64,000 nucleotides of DNA from Nocardioides turkmenicus (GTDB taxonomy: Bacteria; Actinomycetota; Actinomycetes; Propionibacteriales; Nocardioidaceae), in assembly GCF_011045035.1 (NCBI RefSeq), contig NZ_JAALAA010000001.1:62001-126000 (forward strand), in the 5' to 3' direction. Both the position numbers and the translations under genes were made by a program. Positions within the stretch are counted from its first letter, which is position 1. Each line of letters begins with the position of its first letter. The notes under the pieces are model-generated. The model was not told the origin of the DNA. It made no database searches and saw only the letters and a list, made by a program, of their open reading frames with translations. Below are positions 44,075-51,859 of this stretch, one piece after another.

Positions 44075-45073
44075 CTACCGCGCCACGGCGTCGAGGTCAC
44101 GCTGCTCGGTCCGCTGGGCGCTCTCGCCTGCGGCGCTGCCCTTCTCGCGGTGCGGCAGCACGGTGAGCAGCAGGCCCACGCCGGCCCAGCAGGCGAGCAC
44201 GATCAGCGGCGTGGTGGTCCCGGCGCCGTCGAAGAACGCCAGGCCGCGAAGCGCCGAGCCGGTCGCCCCCGGAGGCAGGAGCTGGCCGAGCCAGCCGAAC
44301 GGGATCATCTCCGGTGCCGAGGAGATGCCGGAGAGCGGGTTGCCCACGAGCATGACCAGCAGCGCCATGATCCCGACGCCGGCCATGCCGATGAAGTGGC
44401 GCAGACCGACGATGGGCAGCGCGACCGCCAGGATGCCGAGCGCCACGACACCCGCGTTGACGAGGTAGTCGCCCTCGAGGGCGCCGAGCCAGCCCTGGAT
44501 CACTCCGGTCATCGCCAGACCACCTCCGATCGCGATCAGGAACGCGGCGGCCACACGGTCGCGGGTGCGCTTGAGCGCCAGCGAGGTGATCGCGCCGGCC
44601 ATGATCCCGCCGAGCGCGAGGGGTAGGGCGGCGGTGCCGAAGACGAGTCCGCGCGGGTCGTCCTCGGGCGCCGCGACGACATCGGTCACCGTCGGAGCGG
44701 TGCCGGTCTCGGCGCCCATCGCGGTCGCCATCGCGGTGAGCTGCTGGGCGACGTTGGCGCTGGCGGCCGTCGCGGTCAGCACCTCCTGGCCCTGGGGGCC
44801 GACGACGATCGCCCCGTACGCCTCGCGGTCCTCGATCGCCTCGACCGCCTCGTCGCGGTCGGCGACCGCGGTCACGTCGAAGGCGTCCTCCCCCGCGTTG
44901 GCGGCGAGCTGCGTCTCGATCTGGTCGACCGCCTCGGCCGGACCGGCAACGGCCAACGGCAGCGCACGCGGCTCCATCTCGCTGGAAGGCCAGGCGAACG
45001 CGGTGATGAGCAGGGTGAGCAGGGTGACCAGACCGAGGCTGACCCCGATCACGGCTTTCGCTGACGTGGACAT
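44075..45073 (-). CDS. ABC-2/YhgE-Pip-like membrane protein
   Basis: A 332-residue membrane protein. After an N-terminal helix (AVIGVSLGLVTLLTLLITAF) comes a ~120-residue extracytoplasmic domain (LPLAVAGPAEAVDQIETQLA through YGAIVVGPQGQEVLTA), then five or six helices including LPLALGGIMAGAITSLAL and GIMALLVMLVGNPLSGISSA. This is the layout of YhgE/Pip and ABC-2 type permease-like proteins. It starts at ATG 45073 and is divergent from a TetR regulator; two matching operator-like repeats lie between, so it is probably that regulator's target. Similar TetR-controlled proteins are linked to antimicrobial or bile/phage responses, but the role here is unknown. Confidence 0.82.
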   Translation of the reverse strand: MSTSAKAVIGVSLGLVTLLTLLITAFAWPSSEMEPRALPLAVAGPAEAVDQIETQLAANAGEDAFDVTAVADRDEAVEAIEDREAYGAIVVGPQGQEVLTATAASANVAQQLTAMATAMGAETGTAPTVTDVVAAPEDDPRGLVFGTAALPLALGGIMAGAITSLALKRTRDRVAAAFLIAIGGGLAMTGVIQGWLGALEGDYLVNAGVVALGILAVALPIVGLRHFIGMAGVGIMALLVMLVGNPLSGISSAPEMIPFGWLGQLLPPGATGSALRGLAFFDGAGTTTPLIVLACWAGVGLLLTVLPHREKGSAAGESAQRTEQRDLDAVAR

Positions 45074-45093
45074 GACGACTCCTTCGTAAAAAA

Positions 45094-45162
45094 ACGAATG
45101 TTCATTCTCTTTGAGGGACACTCTCCTCCACCCCGCCGGATTTATCAAGAATGAATGTTCGT
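45094..45162. promoter_or_regulatory. Two inverted TetR-type operator copies between the membrane protein and TetR genes
   Basis: ACGAATGTTCATTCT at 45094-45108 and, on the opposite strand, ACGAACATTCATTCT at 45162-45148 agree at 13 of 15 positions. They flank the divergent promoters, one close to each gene start. Confidence 0.7.
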
Positions 45163-45186
45163 TTTCTTTTGAGGTATGCTGCCGCC

Positions 45187-45801
45187 ATGCCGAAGATCAG
45201 CGAGGAGCACCGGGCCGAGAAGCGCCAGCAGATCATCGCGGCGACGCTGCGCTGCGTCGCGCGCGACGGCTTCCACAAGACGACGATGGCCGCGGTGATC
45301 AACGAGTCCGGCCTGTCAGCGGGCTCCGTCTACACCTACTTCCGCGGCAAGAACGACATCATCCGCGCGATCGCCGAGTCCGGCCTGACGACGATCGCCG
45401 AGGCCATCACCCGCTTCACGCCCTCCCACGGGTCCGAGGTCGCCGCTCCCCCGCCGGAGGTGGCGATCGAGGCCGCGACCCAGCACCTCCTCGACCTCTC
45501 CGAGGAGCTCGACGTCGACCTGCCCAAGATCGCGCTACAGACCTGGGCCGAGGCGGCGCGCGACCCGGAGGTCCGTGACCTGATGGCGCCCGAGGCCAGG
45601 CGCATCCGCGACGCCTGGCGCACCTACGCCGAGGCGGCGATCGACGCCGGCCGGTTCCGCAAGGACGCCGACCCCGAGCGCATCGCGATGGTCCTCACCG
45701 GCCTGTTGCCCGGCTTCATCCTGCAGCGGCTCATGCTCGGCGACGTCACACCGAAGATCTACGCGGCCGGCCTCACCGACCTGCTCGCCCAGCCCGACTA
45801 G
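45187..45801 (+). CDS. TetR-family transcriptional regulator
   Basis: A 204-residue regulator. The helix-turn-helix segment reads DGFHKTTMAAVINESGLSAG then SVYTYFRGKNDIIRAIAESG near residues 25-62. The C-terminal domain (VDLPKIALQTWAEAARDPEV) is of the TetR_C_6/BetI-like class. I start at ATG 45187 (MPKISEEHRAEKRQQI); an upstream in-frame ATG at 45151 lies inside an operator copy. Divergent from the YhgE-like membrane protein gene, which it probably represses. Its stop overlaps the convergent gene by 3 nt. Confidence 0.9.
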   Translation: MPKISEEHRAEKRQQIIAATLRCVARDGFHKTTMAAVINESGLSAGSVYTYFRGKNDIIRAIAESGLTTIAEAITRFTPSHGSEVAAPPPEVAIEAATQHLLDLSEELDVDLPKIALQTWAEAARDPEVRDLMAPEARRIRDAWRTYAEAAIDAGRFRKDADPERIAMVLTGLLPGFILQRLMLGDVTPKIYAAGLTDLLAQPD

Positions 45802-46304
45802 GCCGAAGGCACCGCCCAGCGGGCGACCCAGTAGCGCACCCCGTACGGATCGTCGTCGTAGTCGACCGCCACCGTCTCGACGTCGCGCAGCAGCCCGGCG
45901 GCCTCGACGATCGCGCGGACGTCGGCCCACAGCTCCGCGGCCAGATCCTGGTCGAGTGCGCCCAGCGCTTCGGGGTCAGGGGTGGTCAGGGCCTTGCCGA
46001 GCAGGTCGTCGAACTCGGCGGCCCTCGGGTCGAGGTGGCCCGGCGCCTTCTCGCTGCGACGGGCCGAGCCGTTGCCGACGATGAGGTACGCCGCCTCGCG
46101 GCTGGTCACCGGAGCCGTGCCGACCTCGGCCAGCAGGGCGGCGGCGACCCGGGCGCCCTGGGCACCGGCGATGACGCGTACGTCCTCGCCCAGCCAGGCC
46201 ACCGCGGCCAGACAGGCGGAGCGGAGCTCGTCGACGGGGTCGTCGATCGAGGCGTACTCCGGCAGCAGGGCCAGACATCCCGGAACCAGCGCCACGCGGG
46301 TCAC
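45798..46304 (-). CDS. Class III extradiol dioxygenase (LigB)-like hypothetical protein
   Basis: A 168-residue protein starting at GTG 46304 (MTRVALVPGCLALLPEYASI). The opening, the DPVDELRSACLAAVAWLGED stretch and the glycine-rich middle resemble a short form of actinobacterial LigB-like proteins, which normally run to ~220-240 residues; clear metal-binding His residues are not seen, so catalytic activity is doubtful. It overlaps the folP2 stop by 4 nt and is probably translated with it. Function unknown. Confidence 0.65.
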   Translation of the reverse strand: MTRVALVPGCLALLPEYASIDDPVDELRSACLAAVAWLGEDVRVIAGAQGARVAAALLAEVGTAPVTSREAAYLIVGNGSARRSEKAPGHLDPRAAEFDDLLGKALTTPDPEALGALDQDLAAELWADVRAIVEAAGLLRDVETVAVDYDDDPYGVRYWVARWAVPSA

Positions 46305-47161
46305 TGCAGCCCCCTGATCGCTCGGGCCGGACGGCGGCGTCCGGCGATCGTCCAGACCATGTCGACGGTCTGCCGGGTCTCGGTGACCTGGTGGACCCGG
46401 TAGATGCGGGCACCGGCCATCGCGCAGACCGACGTCGCGGCCAGAGTGCCGAGGAGCCGCTCCCCGACCGGCAGATCGAGCGTCTCCCCGACGAAGTCCT
46501 TGTTGGACAGCGAGACCAGCACCGGCCAGCCGGTCGCGACCATCTCCCCCAGCCGGCGGGTGATCTCCAGGGAGTGGAAGGTGTTCTTCCCGAAATCGTG
46601 GGCCGGGTCGATCACGATCGACTCCTTGGCGACACCGGCGTCGAGGGCGCGCTGAGCGTAGGCGACGGTGTCGTCGACCGCCGAGCGCACCACGTCGTCG
46701 TACTCGATCCGGTAGGGGCGCGTCCGCGGCGTCACACCGCCGGTGTGGGTGCACACGATCGCGGCGCCATGAGCAGCGGCGACGTCGACGAGCTCGGGGT
46801 CGGCACCGCCCCAGGCGTCGTTGATCAGATCGGCGCCGGCGGCGCACACCGCGTCGCCCACCTCGGCACGCCAGGTGTCGACCGAGATGACCAGCGTCGG
46901 GAACTCCTCCCGCACCCGGGCGACGAAGTCGACCACGCGGGACTTCTCCTCGGCAGCGTCGATCTCGGCCCCAGGGGCGGCCTTGATCCCGCCGATGTCG
47001 ACGATCTCGGCGCCTTGGGAGGCCACCAGGCGTACGCGCTCGAAGGCCGCATCCTCGGCCCAGGTCGCTCCCTTGTCGAAGAACGAGTCGGGCGTGCGGT
47101 TGACGATCGCCATCATCAGCGCTTCGTCATCACCGAATTCGTGTCGTCCGAGGCGCAGCAT
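46301..47161 (-). CDS. folP2: Dihydropteroate synthase-like protein (FolP2 type)
   Basis: A 286-residue TIM-barrel protein with the DHPS motifs MAIVNRTPDSFFDKG, EIVDIGGIKAAPGAE, LVISVDTWRAEVGDAV, GADLINDAWGGAD and the C-terminal RVHQVTETRQTVDMVWTIAG. DHPS 1 normally reads NxTPDSF with Val/Leu; here IVNRTPDSF. The gene order folP2-gpgS is that of Mycobacterium tuberculosis Rv1207-Rv1208, where FolP2 lacks measurable dihydropteroate synthase activity. So this is probably the FolP2 paralogue rather than the folate enzyme, though activity cannot be excluded. Start overlaps the gpgS stop by 1 nt. Confidence 0.88.
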   Translation of the reverse strand: MLRLGRHEFGDDEALMMAIVNRTPDSFFDKGATWAEDAAFERVRLVASQGAEIVDIGGIKAAPGAEIDAAEEKSRVVDFVARVREEFPTLVISVDTWRAEVGDAVCAAGADLINDAWGGADPELVDVAAAHGAAIVCTHTGGVTPRTRPYRIEYDDVVRSAVDDTVAYAQRALDAGVAKESIVIDPAHDFGKNTFHSLEITRRLGEMVATGWPVLVSLSNKDFVGETLDLPVGERLLGTLAATSVCAMAGARIYRVHQVTETRQTVDMVWTIAGRRRPARAIRGLQ

Positions 47162-48075
47162 CAGGCGACCATACCGCCCTCGCCGTCACTCAGTGGGGGA
47201 CGCTCCAAGAGACTGACACTCCGGTCGAGCACCTTGGTGGAGCCGTCGATCGGGATGTACTGCCGCATCTCGACGTCGTCGCCCGCCGGACCGGTGCCGA
47301 GGCGCCGCGACATCATGCCCACGATCTGGGTCGCCATCAGGCCGAGGTCGAAGAGGTCCTGGTGGCTGTGGTCGCGCTGACCGAGGTCGACCTGGGCGAT
47401 CGCGTCCATCCCCCGCATGTCCAGGGTGTCGACGAGCGCGGCCAGCTCCACGCCGTATCCGGTCGGGACCCGCAGCCGCTCGAACAGCGAGCGCCGGATC
47501 GACCACTCCCCCGCGAGCGGCTGGATCAGGTCCCGCAGCGGGCGGCGGTGGAGCGCCAGCAGCGGGCGCGCGACCAGCTCGGTGACCCGGCCGCCGTCGA
47601 GACCGTGCTCGCCCGGGCGCCGGTAGAAGCCCTTGACCAGCTCGATCGTCGGATTGTTGACAAGAGGGCCGACCAGACCGCGTACGAAATGTGTGTCCCA
47701 CTCGGTCAGGTCGGCGTCCATGAAGACGATGAGCTCGCCGGTGGTCACGAACTGCGACTTCCACATCGCCTCGCCCTTGCCGGGATAGGACCCCAGATCG
47801 GGCCGGATCGCGGCCGAGGCGTAGACATCGGCGCCGGCGTCGGAGGCGATCCGCGCGGTGTCGTCGGAGGAGTCGGAGTCGATGACGACAAGCTCGTCGA
47901 CCAGGTCGGAGGTCTCCATCAGGCTGGTGCGCAACGTGGTGACCAGGTCGCCCACGGTCGCGGCCTCGTTGCGTGCCGGAACCACCAGGCTGACCCGCTG
48001 CCCCTGCTTGGCCTCGACGAGCTCGGCCAGCGACCAGTCGTCCCAGTGATGGGTGTTGCACTCCAACCAAGACAT
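47161..48075 (-). CDS. gpgS: Glucosyl-3-phosphoglycerate synthase
   Basis: Transfers glucose from a nucleotide sugar to 3-phosphoglycerate, the first step of methylglucose lipopolysaccharide or glucosylglycerate synthesis. The 304-residue GT-A glycosyltransferase shows VSLVVPARNEAATVGDLVTT, the acidic LVVIDSDSSDDTARIASDAG, the metal-binding FMDADLTEWDTHFVRGLVGP and the substrate segment VKGFYRRP. ATG 48075 (MSWLECNTHHWDDWSL) is preferred to a TTG two codons upstream. First gene of the gpgS-folP2-LigB-like operon. M. tuberculosis GpgS is ~324 residues. Confidence 0.92.
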   Translation of the reverse strand: MSWLECNTHHWDDWSLAELVEAKQGQRVSLVVPARNEAATVGDLVTTLRTSLMETSDLVDELVVIDSDSSDDTARIASDAGADVYASAAIRPDLGSYPGKGEAMWKSQFVTTGELIVFMDADLTEWDTHFVRGLVGPLVNNPTIELVKGFYRRPGEHGLDGGRVTELVARPLLALHRRPLRDLIQPLAGEWSIRRSLFERLRVPTGYGVELAALVDTLDMRGMDAIAQVDLGQRDHSHQDLFDLGLMATQIVGMMSRRLGTGPAGDDVEMRQYIPIDGSTKVLDRSVSLLERPPLSDGEGGMVA

Positions 48076-48133
48076 GCCCAAACCCTATCGACGGAAACCC
48101 AGACGTCCGTCCGATACCCAATCCGTCCGGTTC

Positions 48134-48643
48134 CTAGCCGTCCTCGTGGGAGCGCGCGAAGGTGAGGATTTCATCGGTGGCGCCGCTCATCCAGACGTCC
48201 TGGCAGGCCTTCGCCATCTCCTCGAGGCCGTCGACGACCGTGCCGAAGACGTTGCCCGGGACCCATCCCTGATCGCCGTTGATGAGCAGGTTGTTGCGGC
48301 CGTAGAAGAGGGCGAGGTCGACGATCTCGGCCATCGTGCCCGGCCCGCGGTCCTCCGGGTAGCCGTAGGACGGGTTGCCGAGGTCGTCGGAGGAGAACGC
48401 GAAGTAGCACAGGTCGCCGGGGATCGGGGTGACCGTGGTGTTCTCCTTGCCCGGCTCCTTCGCGGCGAAGGCAGGGACCAGGTGGTAGATCTCGTTGCGC
48501 GCGTACTTGCCGTGGAAGACCTGGCCGCTGAGCGGCAGCGCGTCCCACACGGCGCCCGCGGTCCGTGGCGCCTCTTCGTCGAGCAGGCGGGCGAGGCAGG
48601 ACACGCCGCGGCGCTCCAGGGTGACGGTGATGTAGCGGCTCAT
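48134..48643 (-). CDS. DUF3830-family protein (cyclophilin-like fold)
   Basis: A 169-residue protein matching DUF3830: ITVTLERRGVSCLARLLDEE, then VWDALPLSGQVFHGKYARNE, GDLCYFAFSSDDLGNPSYGY and DLALFYGRNNLLINGDQGWV. The fold is cyclophilin-like, and members sit beside amidase, racemase or transport genes in catabolic loci, but no activity is established as far as I know. The start overlaps the amidase stop by 4 nt. Last gene of the minus-strand arm of the GntR regulon (hydroxyacid dehydrogenase, amidase, DUF3830). Confidence 0.85.
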   Translation of the reverse strand: MSRYITVTLERRGVSCLARLLDEEAPRTAGAVWDALPLSGQVFHGKYARNEIYHLVPAFAAKEPGKENTTVTPIPGDLCYFAFSSDDLGNPSYGYPEDRGPGTMAEIVDLALFYGRNNLLINGDQGWVPGNVFGTVVDGLEEMAKACQDVWMSGATDEILTFARSHEDG

Positions 48644-50061
48644 CGGGCTCCTCGAGGATTGTCGACAGGTCGGACGAACAGCTCACCGCTCGCCCGTTCG
48701 TAGGCCCGTGCCGCTCGCAGCACCCGGGCGTCGTCGTGGCGAGCGCCGACGATCTGGAGGCCGACGGGCAGACCCGCGTCCGTGATGCCGCACGGCACGC
48801 TCGCCGCCGGCTGCTGGGTCATGTTGAACGGGTAGGTGTAGGGAGTCCAGCTCGGCCACCACACCGAGGGCCATCCTTCCGGCGCCTGCAGGCCGCGCTC
48901 GAAGGCGGTGATCGGCATGGTCGGGGTGACCAGAAGGTCGTACGTCTCGTGGAACCGCCCCATCAGCCGCCCGAGATCCATCCGGACCGCGGTGGCGTCC
49001 AGGTAGTCGGCGGCGGAGCCGCGACCCTTCGTCTCGATGCCCTCACGCAGCAGCGGGTCGATCCGGTCGATCGCGCCCGGCGGGTAGGCGTCGATGACCT
49101 TCGCCGCGCCGCAGAACCAGAGCACCTCGAACGCCTCGACCGGGTCTGCGAAGCCGGGGTCGATCTCGTCGACGCGGGCGCCCTCGGACTCCAGCACGCC
49201 GACTGCCGCGCGGACGAGCCGTTCGACCTCGCGGTCGTTCTTCGCGTACCCGAGCGTGGGCGAGAACCCGATCCGCATCCCCTCGATGCCGTCGTCGAGC
49301 GCCGCCAGGAATGAGGTCTGCGGCGTGGGCACGGCCGACCAGTCGCGGGAGTCGAAGCCGGCGATCACGTCGAGGAGGGCCGCGGCGTCGGTCACGGTCC
49401 GGGTCATCGGGCCGGCGTGGGAGAGGGTGCCGAACGGGCTGGCGGGATAAAGGGGCACCAGGCCGTAGGTCGGCTTGATCGTCACGGTGCCGGTGAAGGA
49501 GGCCGGGATCCGGACCGAGCCGCCACCGTCGGTGCCGAGCGCCCACGGGCCCATGCCGAGGCCGACCGCTGCGGCGGCTCCGCCGCTGGAGCCGCCCGAC
49601 GTCAGGCCCGGGTCCCACGGGTTGCCGGTGGAGCCGTGGCGGAGCGAGTCGGTGACGCCCTTCCAGGCGAACTCCGGCGTGGTCGTCTTCCCGATGATGA
49701 CGGCGCCGGCTTCGCGGAGCCGCGCGACCGCGGGTGCGTCCTCCGGCCACGGTCCGGCCTCGTCGATGAGCCAGGTGCCGCGGATCGTCGGCAATCCTGC
49801 TGTCCACAAGATGTCCTTGACCGAGGTCGGTATCCCGTCGGCGCCGCCGAGCGGTCGCCTCGCGCGCCACCGCTCGGTGGACGCGGTCGCCTGCGCCAGC
49901 GCCCCGTCGGGATCGACGCGGACGAACCCATTCACCGCGGGGTCGTGCTCCGCGATCGTGTCGAGCACCGACCGGGTCGCGTCCAGCGGGGTGAAGGCTC
50001 CCGAGCGGTAGCCGTCGACGAGCTCGGCGGCGGTCAGGGCGCTGAGATCGATCTCGGTCAT
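48640..50061 (-). CDS. Amidase (amidase-signature family)
   Basis: A 473-residue amidase-signature enzyme that hydrolyses a carboxamide or carbamoyl bond. The Ser-cisSer-Lys triad is Lys82 (PTSVKDILW), Ser158 (GLTSGGSSGGAA) and nucleophile Ser182 (GTDGGGSVRIPASF), with the family's spacing of about 76 and 24. The C-terminal TMPITAFERG and PAASVPCGITDAGLPVGLQI are typical. ATG 50061 overlaps the stop of the hydroxyacid dehydrogenase gene by 4 nt. The substrate is unknown; the setting with DUF3830 and maleate-isomerase-like proteins hints at an amide of a small dicarboxylate (inference). Confidence 0.92.
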   Translation of the reverse strand: MTEIDLSALTAAELVDGYRSGAFTPLDATRSVLDTIAEHDPAVNGFVRVDPDGALAQATASTERWRARRPLGGADGIPTSVKDILWTAGLPTIRGTWLIDEAGPWPEDAPAVARLREAGAVIIGKTTTPEFAWKGVTDSLRHGSTGNPWDPGLTSGGSSGGAAAAVGLGMGPWALGTDGGGSVRIPASFTGTVTIKPTYGLVPLYPASPFGTLSHAGPMTRTVTDAAALLDVIAGFDSRDWSAVPTPQTSFLAALDDGIEGMRIGFSPTLGYAKNDREVERLVRAAVGVLESEGARVDEIDPGFADPVEAFEVLWFCGAAKVIDAYPPGAIDRIDPLLREGIETKGRGSAADYLDATAVRMDLGRLMGRFHETYDLLVTPTMPITAFERGLQAPEGWPSVWWPSWTPYTYPFNMTQQPAASVPCGITDAGLPVGLQIVGARHDDARVLRAARAYERASGELFVRPVDNPRGAR

Positions 50062-51053
50062 GTCCGCTCGGTCTCCGCCGGCACGACGAAGCCGCGCTGC
50101 TTGTCGACAATGTTCACCAACGGCTCGCCGTTCAGCCAGCGCCGGGCGTTGTCGATGAACTGGCGCGCCAGCGCCTCGCGCCAGCCCTCGTAGTCGCCGG
50201 ACATGTGCGCCGAGACCGCGACCCCGGGCATCGTCCACAGCGGGCTCTCGTGCGGAAGCGGCTCGACCTCGAAGACGTCGAGGGAGGCCGCCTCGAGCGG
50301 GCCGTCCCGGAGCGCCGAGACGAGCGCGTCCTCGTCGACGATCTGGCCGCGCCCGACATTGACCAGGTGGCTGCCCTGCTTCATCGCCGCGAGCACGTCC
50401 TTGCTGATCAGGCCCCGGGTCTCGGCGGTCAGCGGGGCCGTGACGACGACATGGTCGGCCCAGGCGACGTGGGCGGCCAGGTCGGCGCTCGCGATGATCT
50501 CCCCGAAGTCGGGGTCGGAGCTGCGGGCGGTGCGGCCGGCGCCGCGTACGTCCATCCCGGCCGCGCGCAGCAGCCGCGCCGTCTCGCGGCCGATCGCTCC
50601 GGTGCCGACCACGAGCGCGGTCTCGGTGCTGATCAGCCGGGTCTCGCGACGGTGCCACCTCCTGGCGGCCTGCAGGTCGTGGCTGCGGTGGATGTCCTTG
50701 GCGACGGCCAGGATCGAGCCGAGCACGAACTCCGCCATCGCACGGTCGAAGATGCCGCGGGCGTTGGTCACGGTGACGTCGGAGTCGACCAGCTCGGGGA
50801 AGAGCAGCTTGTCGACGCCCGCGGCGGCGACGTGGATCCAGCGCAACGAGTCGGCACTCGGCCAGGCGTCGCGAACGGCCTCGGAGAAGTAGTCCCACAG
50901 CAGCAGCGCCTCGGCTCCTCGGAGCGCGTCGGCGAGACCCTCGGCATCGGTGTAGGTGACCTCGGCGTCGGCCTCGATGCTCTCCATCCCGGCCGGTCTG
51001 CCGCCGTCCGGCGGGCAGAGGATCGTGATCGCGGGGCGCCGGGCCAGCTCCAA
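50058..51053 (-). CDS. D-isomer-specific 2-hydroxyacid dehydrogenase (GhrA-like)
   Basis: A 331-residue dehydrogenase: LRWIHVAAAGVDKLLFPELV in the catalytic domain, ALVVGTGAIGRETARLLRAA as the Rossmann motif, the catalytic Arg in LVNVGRGQIVDEDALV, Glu in SLDVFEVEPLP and His in VSAHMSGDYEG. GGAGG at the ideal distance selects the TTG at 51053 (MELARRPAITILCP); GTG codons further upstream lack such a site. First gene of the minus-strand operon; an operator GATTGTCAACAATC lies ~70 nt upstream, shared with the divergent gene at 51149. It likely interconverts a keto and hydroxy acid in the same pathway. Confidence 0.88.
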   Translation of the reverse strand: MELARRPAITILCPPDGGRPAGMESIEADAEVTYTDAEGLADALRGAEALLLWDYFSEAVRDAWPSADSLRWIHVAAAGVDKLLFPELVDSDVTVTNARGIFDRAMAEFVLGSILAVAKDIHRSHDLQAARRWHRRETRLISTETALVVGTGAIGRETARLLRAAGMDVRGAGRTARSSDPDFGEIIASADLAAHVAWADHVVVTAPLTAETRGLISKDVLAAMKQGSHLVNVGRGQIVDEDALVSALRDGPLEAASLDVFEVEPLPHESPLWTMPGVAVSAHMSGDYEGWREALARQFIDNARRWLNGEPLVNIVDKQRGFVVPAETERT

Positions 51054-51121
51054 GAGAATCCTCCGTCGCACTCGACACACGTCCGCAACAGTCCGAGACT
51101 ACGCTAGGAGGGCAGATTGCA

Positions 51122-51135
51122 GATTGTCAACAATC
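51122..51135. promoter_or_regulatory. GntR (FCD) operator, copy A
   Basis: GATTGTCAACAATC, palindromic as GATTGT-CA-ACAATC, between the divergent hydroxyacid dehydrogenase and arylmalonate-decarboxylase-like genes. Identical copies at 54177-54190 and 56472-56485; a variant at 52665-52678. Confidence 0.85.
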
Positions 51136-51148
51136 CTAGGGAGGGGCC

Positions 51149-51859
51149 ATGTCCCCGACGGTACGCATCGCGGTGGTCGTTCCCCATGACATGGTGCTCG
51201 ACCACGAGCTGTGGCGGTGGGCCCCGCCGGACACCGGCCTGCTCTTCACCCGGACGCCCTACACCGACCGCGCGGTCACCCTCGAGATGGCCGAGGAGAT
51301 CAGCGAGACCGCGCTCCTCGAGCAGGCCGTCCGCGACCTGTCGGCGGCCGAGCCGCACGTCTACGTCTATGCCTGCACCTCGGGCAGCTTCGTCCACGGC
51401 CGGCGCGGCGAGCGCCGACTGGCCGCGGCGATGCGCCGGGCGGGTGGCGCCCCGGCGATCACCACGTCGGGCGCCGTGCTCGAGTCGCTCTCCGCTCTCG
51501 GTGTCACCCGGGTCGCCGTCGCCACGCCCTACGACGCCACGCTCGCCGCCCGGTTCAGCAGCTTCCTGGCGGAGGCCGGGGTCAGCGTGGTGAGCACGGG
51601 CGACCTCGGCCTGAGCCACCACATCTGGGAGGTTCCCGACGAGACCACGCTTCGGCTGGTCCGGGCCGCCGACACCGACCAGGCCGAGGCTGTCGTCGTC
51701 TCGTGCACCAACCTGGCGACGTACGACATCATCGGCCGGCTCGAGGCCGAGCTCGGGAAGCCCGTGATCTCCGCCAACCGGGCGACCATGTGGGCCGCGC
51801 TCCGGATGGTCGGGCGCACCCCGCCGACCGCCCACAACCTGATGGGGCACGCCTCATGA
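51149..51859 (+). CDS. Asp/Glu racemase-superfamily protein (maleate isomerase/arylmalonate decarboxylase-like), two-Cys form
   Basis: A 236-residue protein of the maleate cis-trans isomerase/AMDase branch. It has both active-site cysteine positions: Cys76 in YVYACTSGSFVHG and Cys186 in AVVVSCTNLATYDII. Two cysteines suggest an isomerase or racemase (two-base or thiolate addition mechanism) rather than a decarboxylase, which has one. It is the first gene of the plus-strand arm, followed with a 4-nt overlap by a paralogue. EutA of ectoine degradation is a related type, but no other ectoine genes are present. Substrate unknown. Confidence 0.85.
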   Translation: MSPTVRIAVVVPHDMVLDHELWRWAPPDTGLLFTRTPYTDRAVTLEMAEEISETALLEQAVRDLSAAEPHVYVYACTSGSFVHGRRGERRLAAAMRRAGGAPAITTSGAVLESLSALGVTRVAVATPYDATLAARFSSFLAEAGVSVVSTGDLGLSHHIWEVPDETTLRLVRAADTDQAEAVVVSCTNLATYDIIGRLEAELGKPVISANRATMWAALRMVGRTPPTAHNLMGHAS

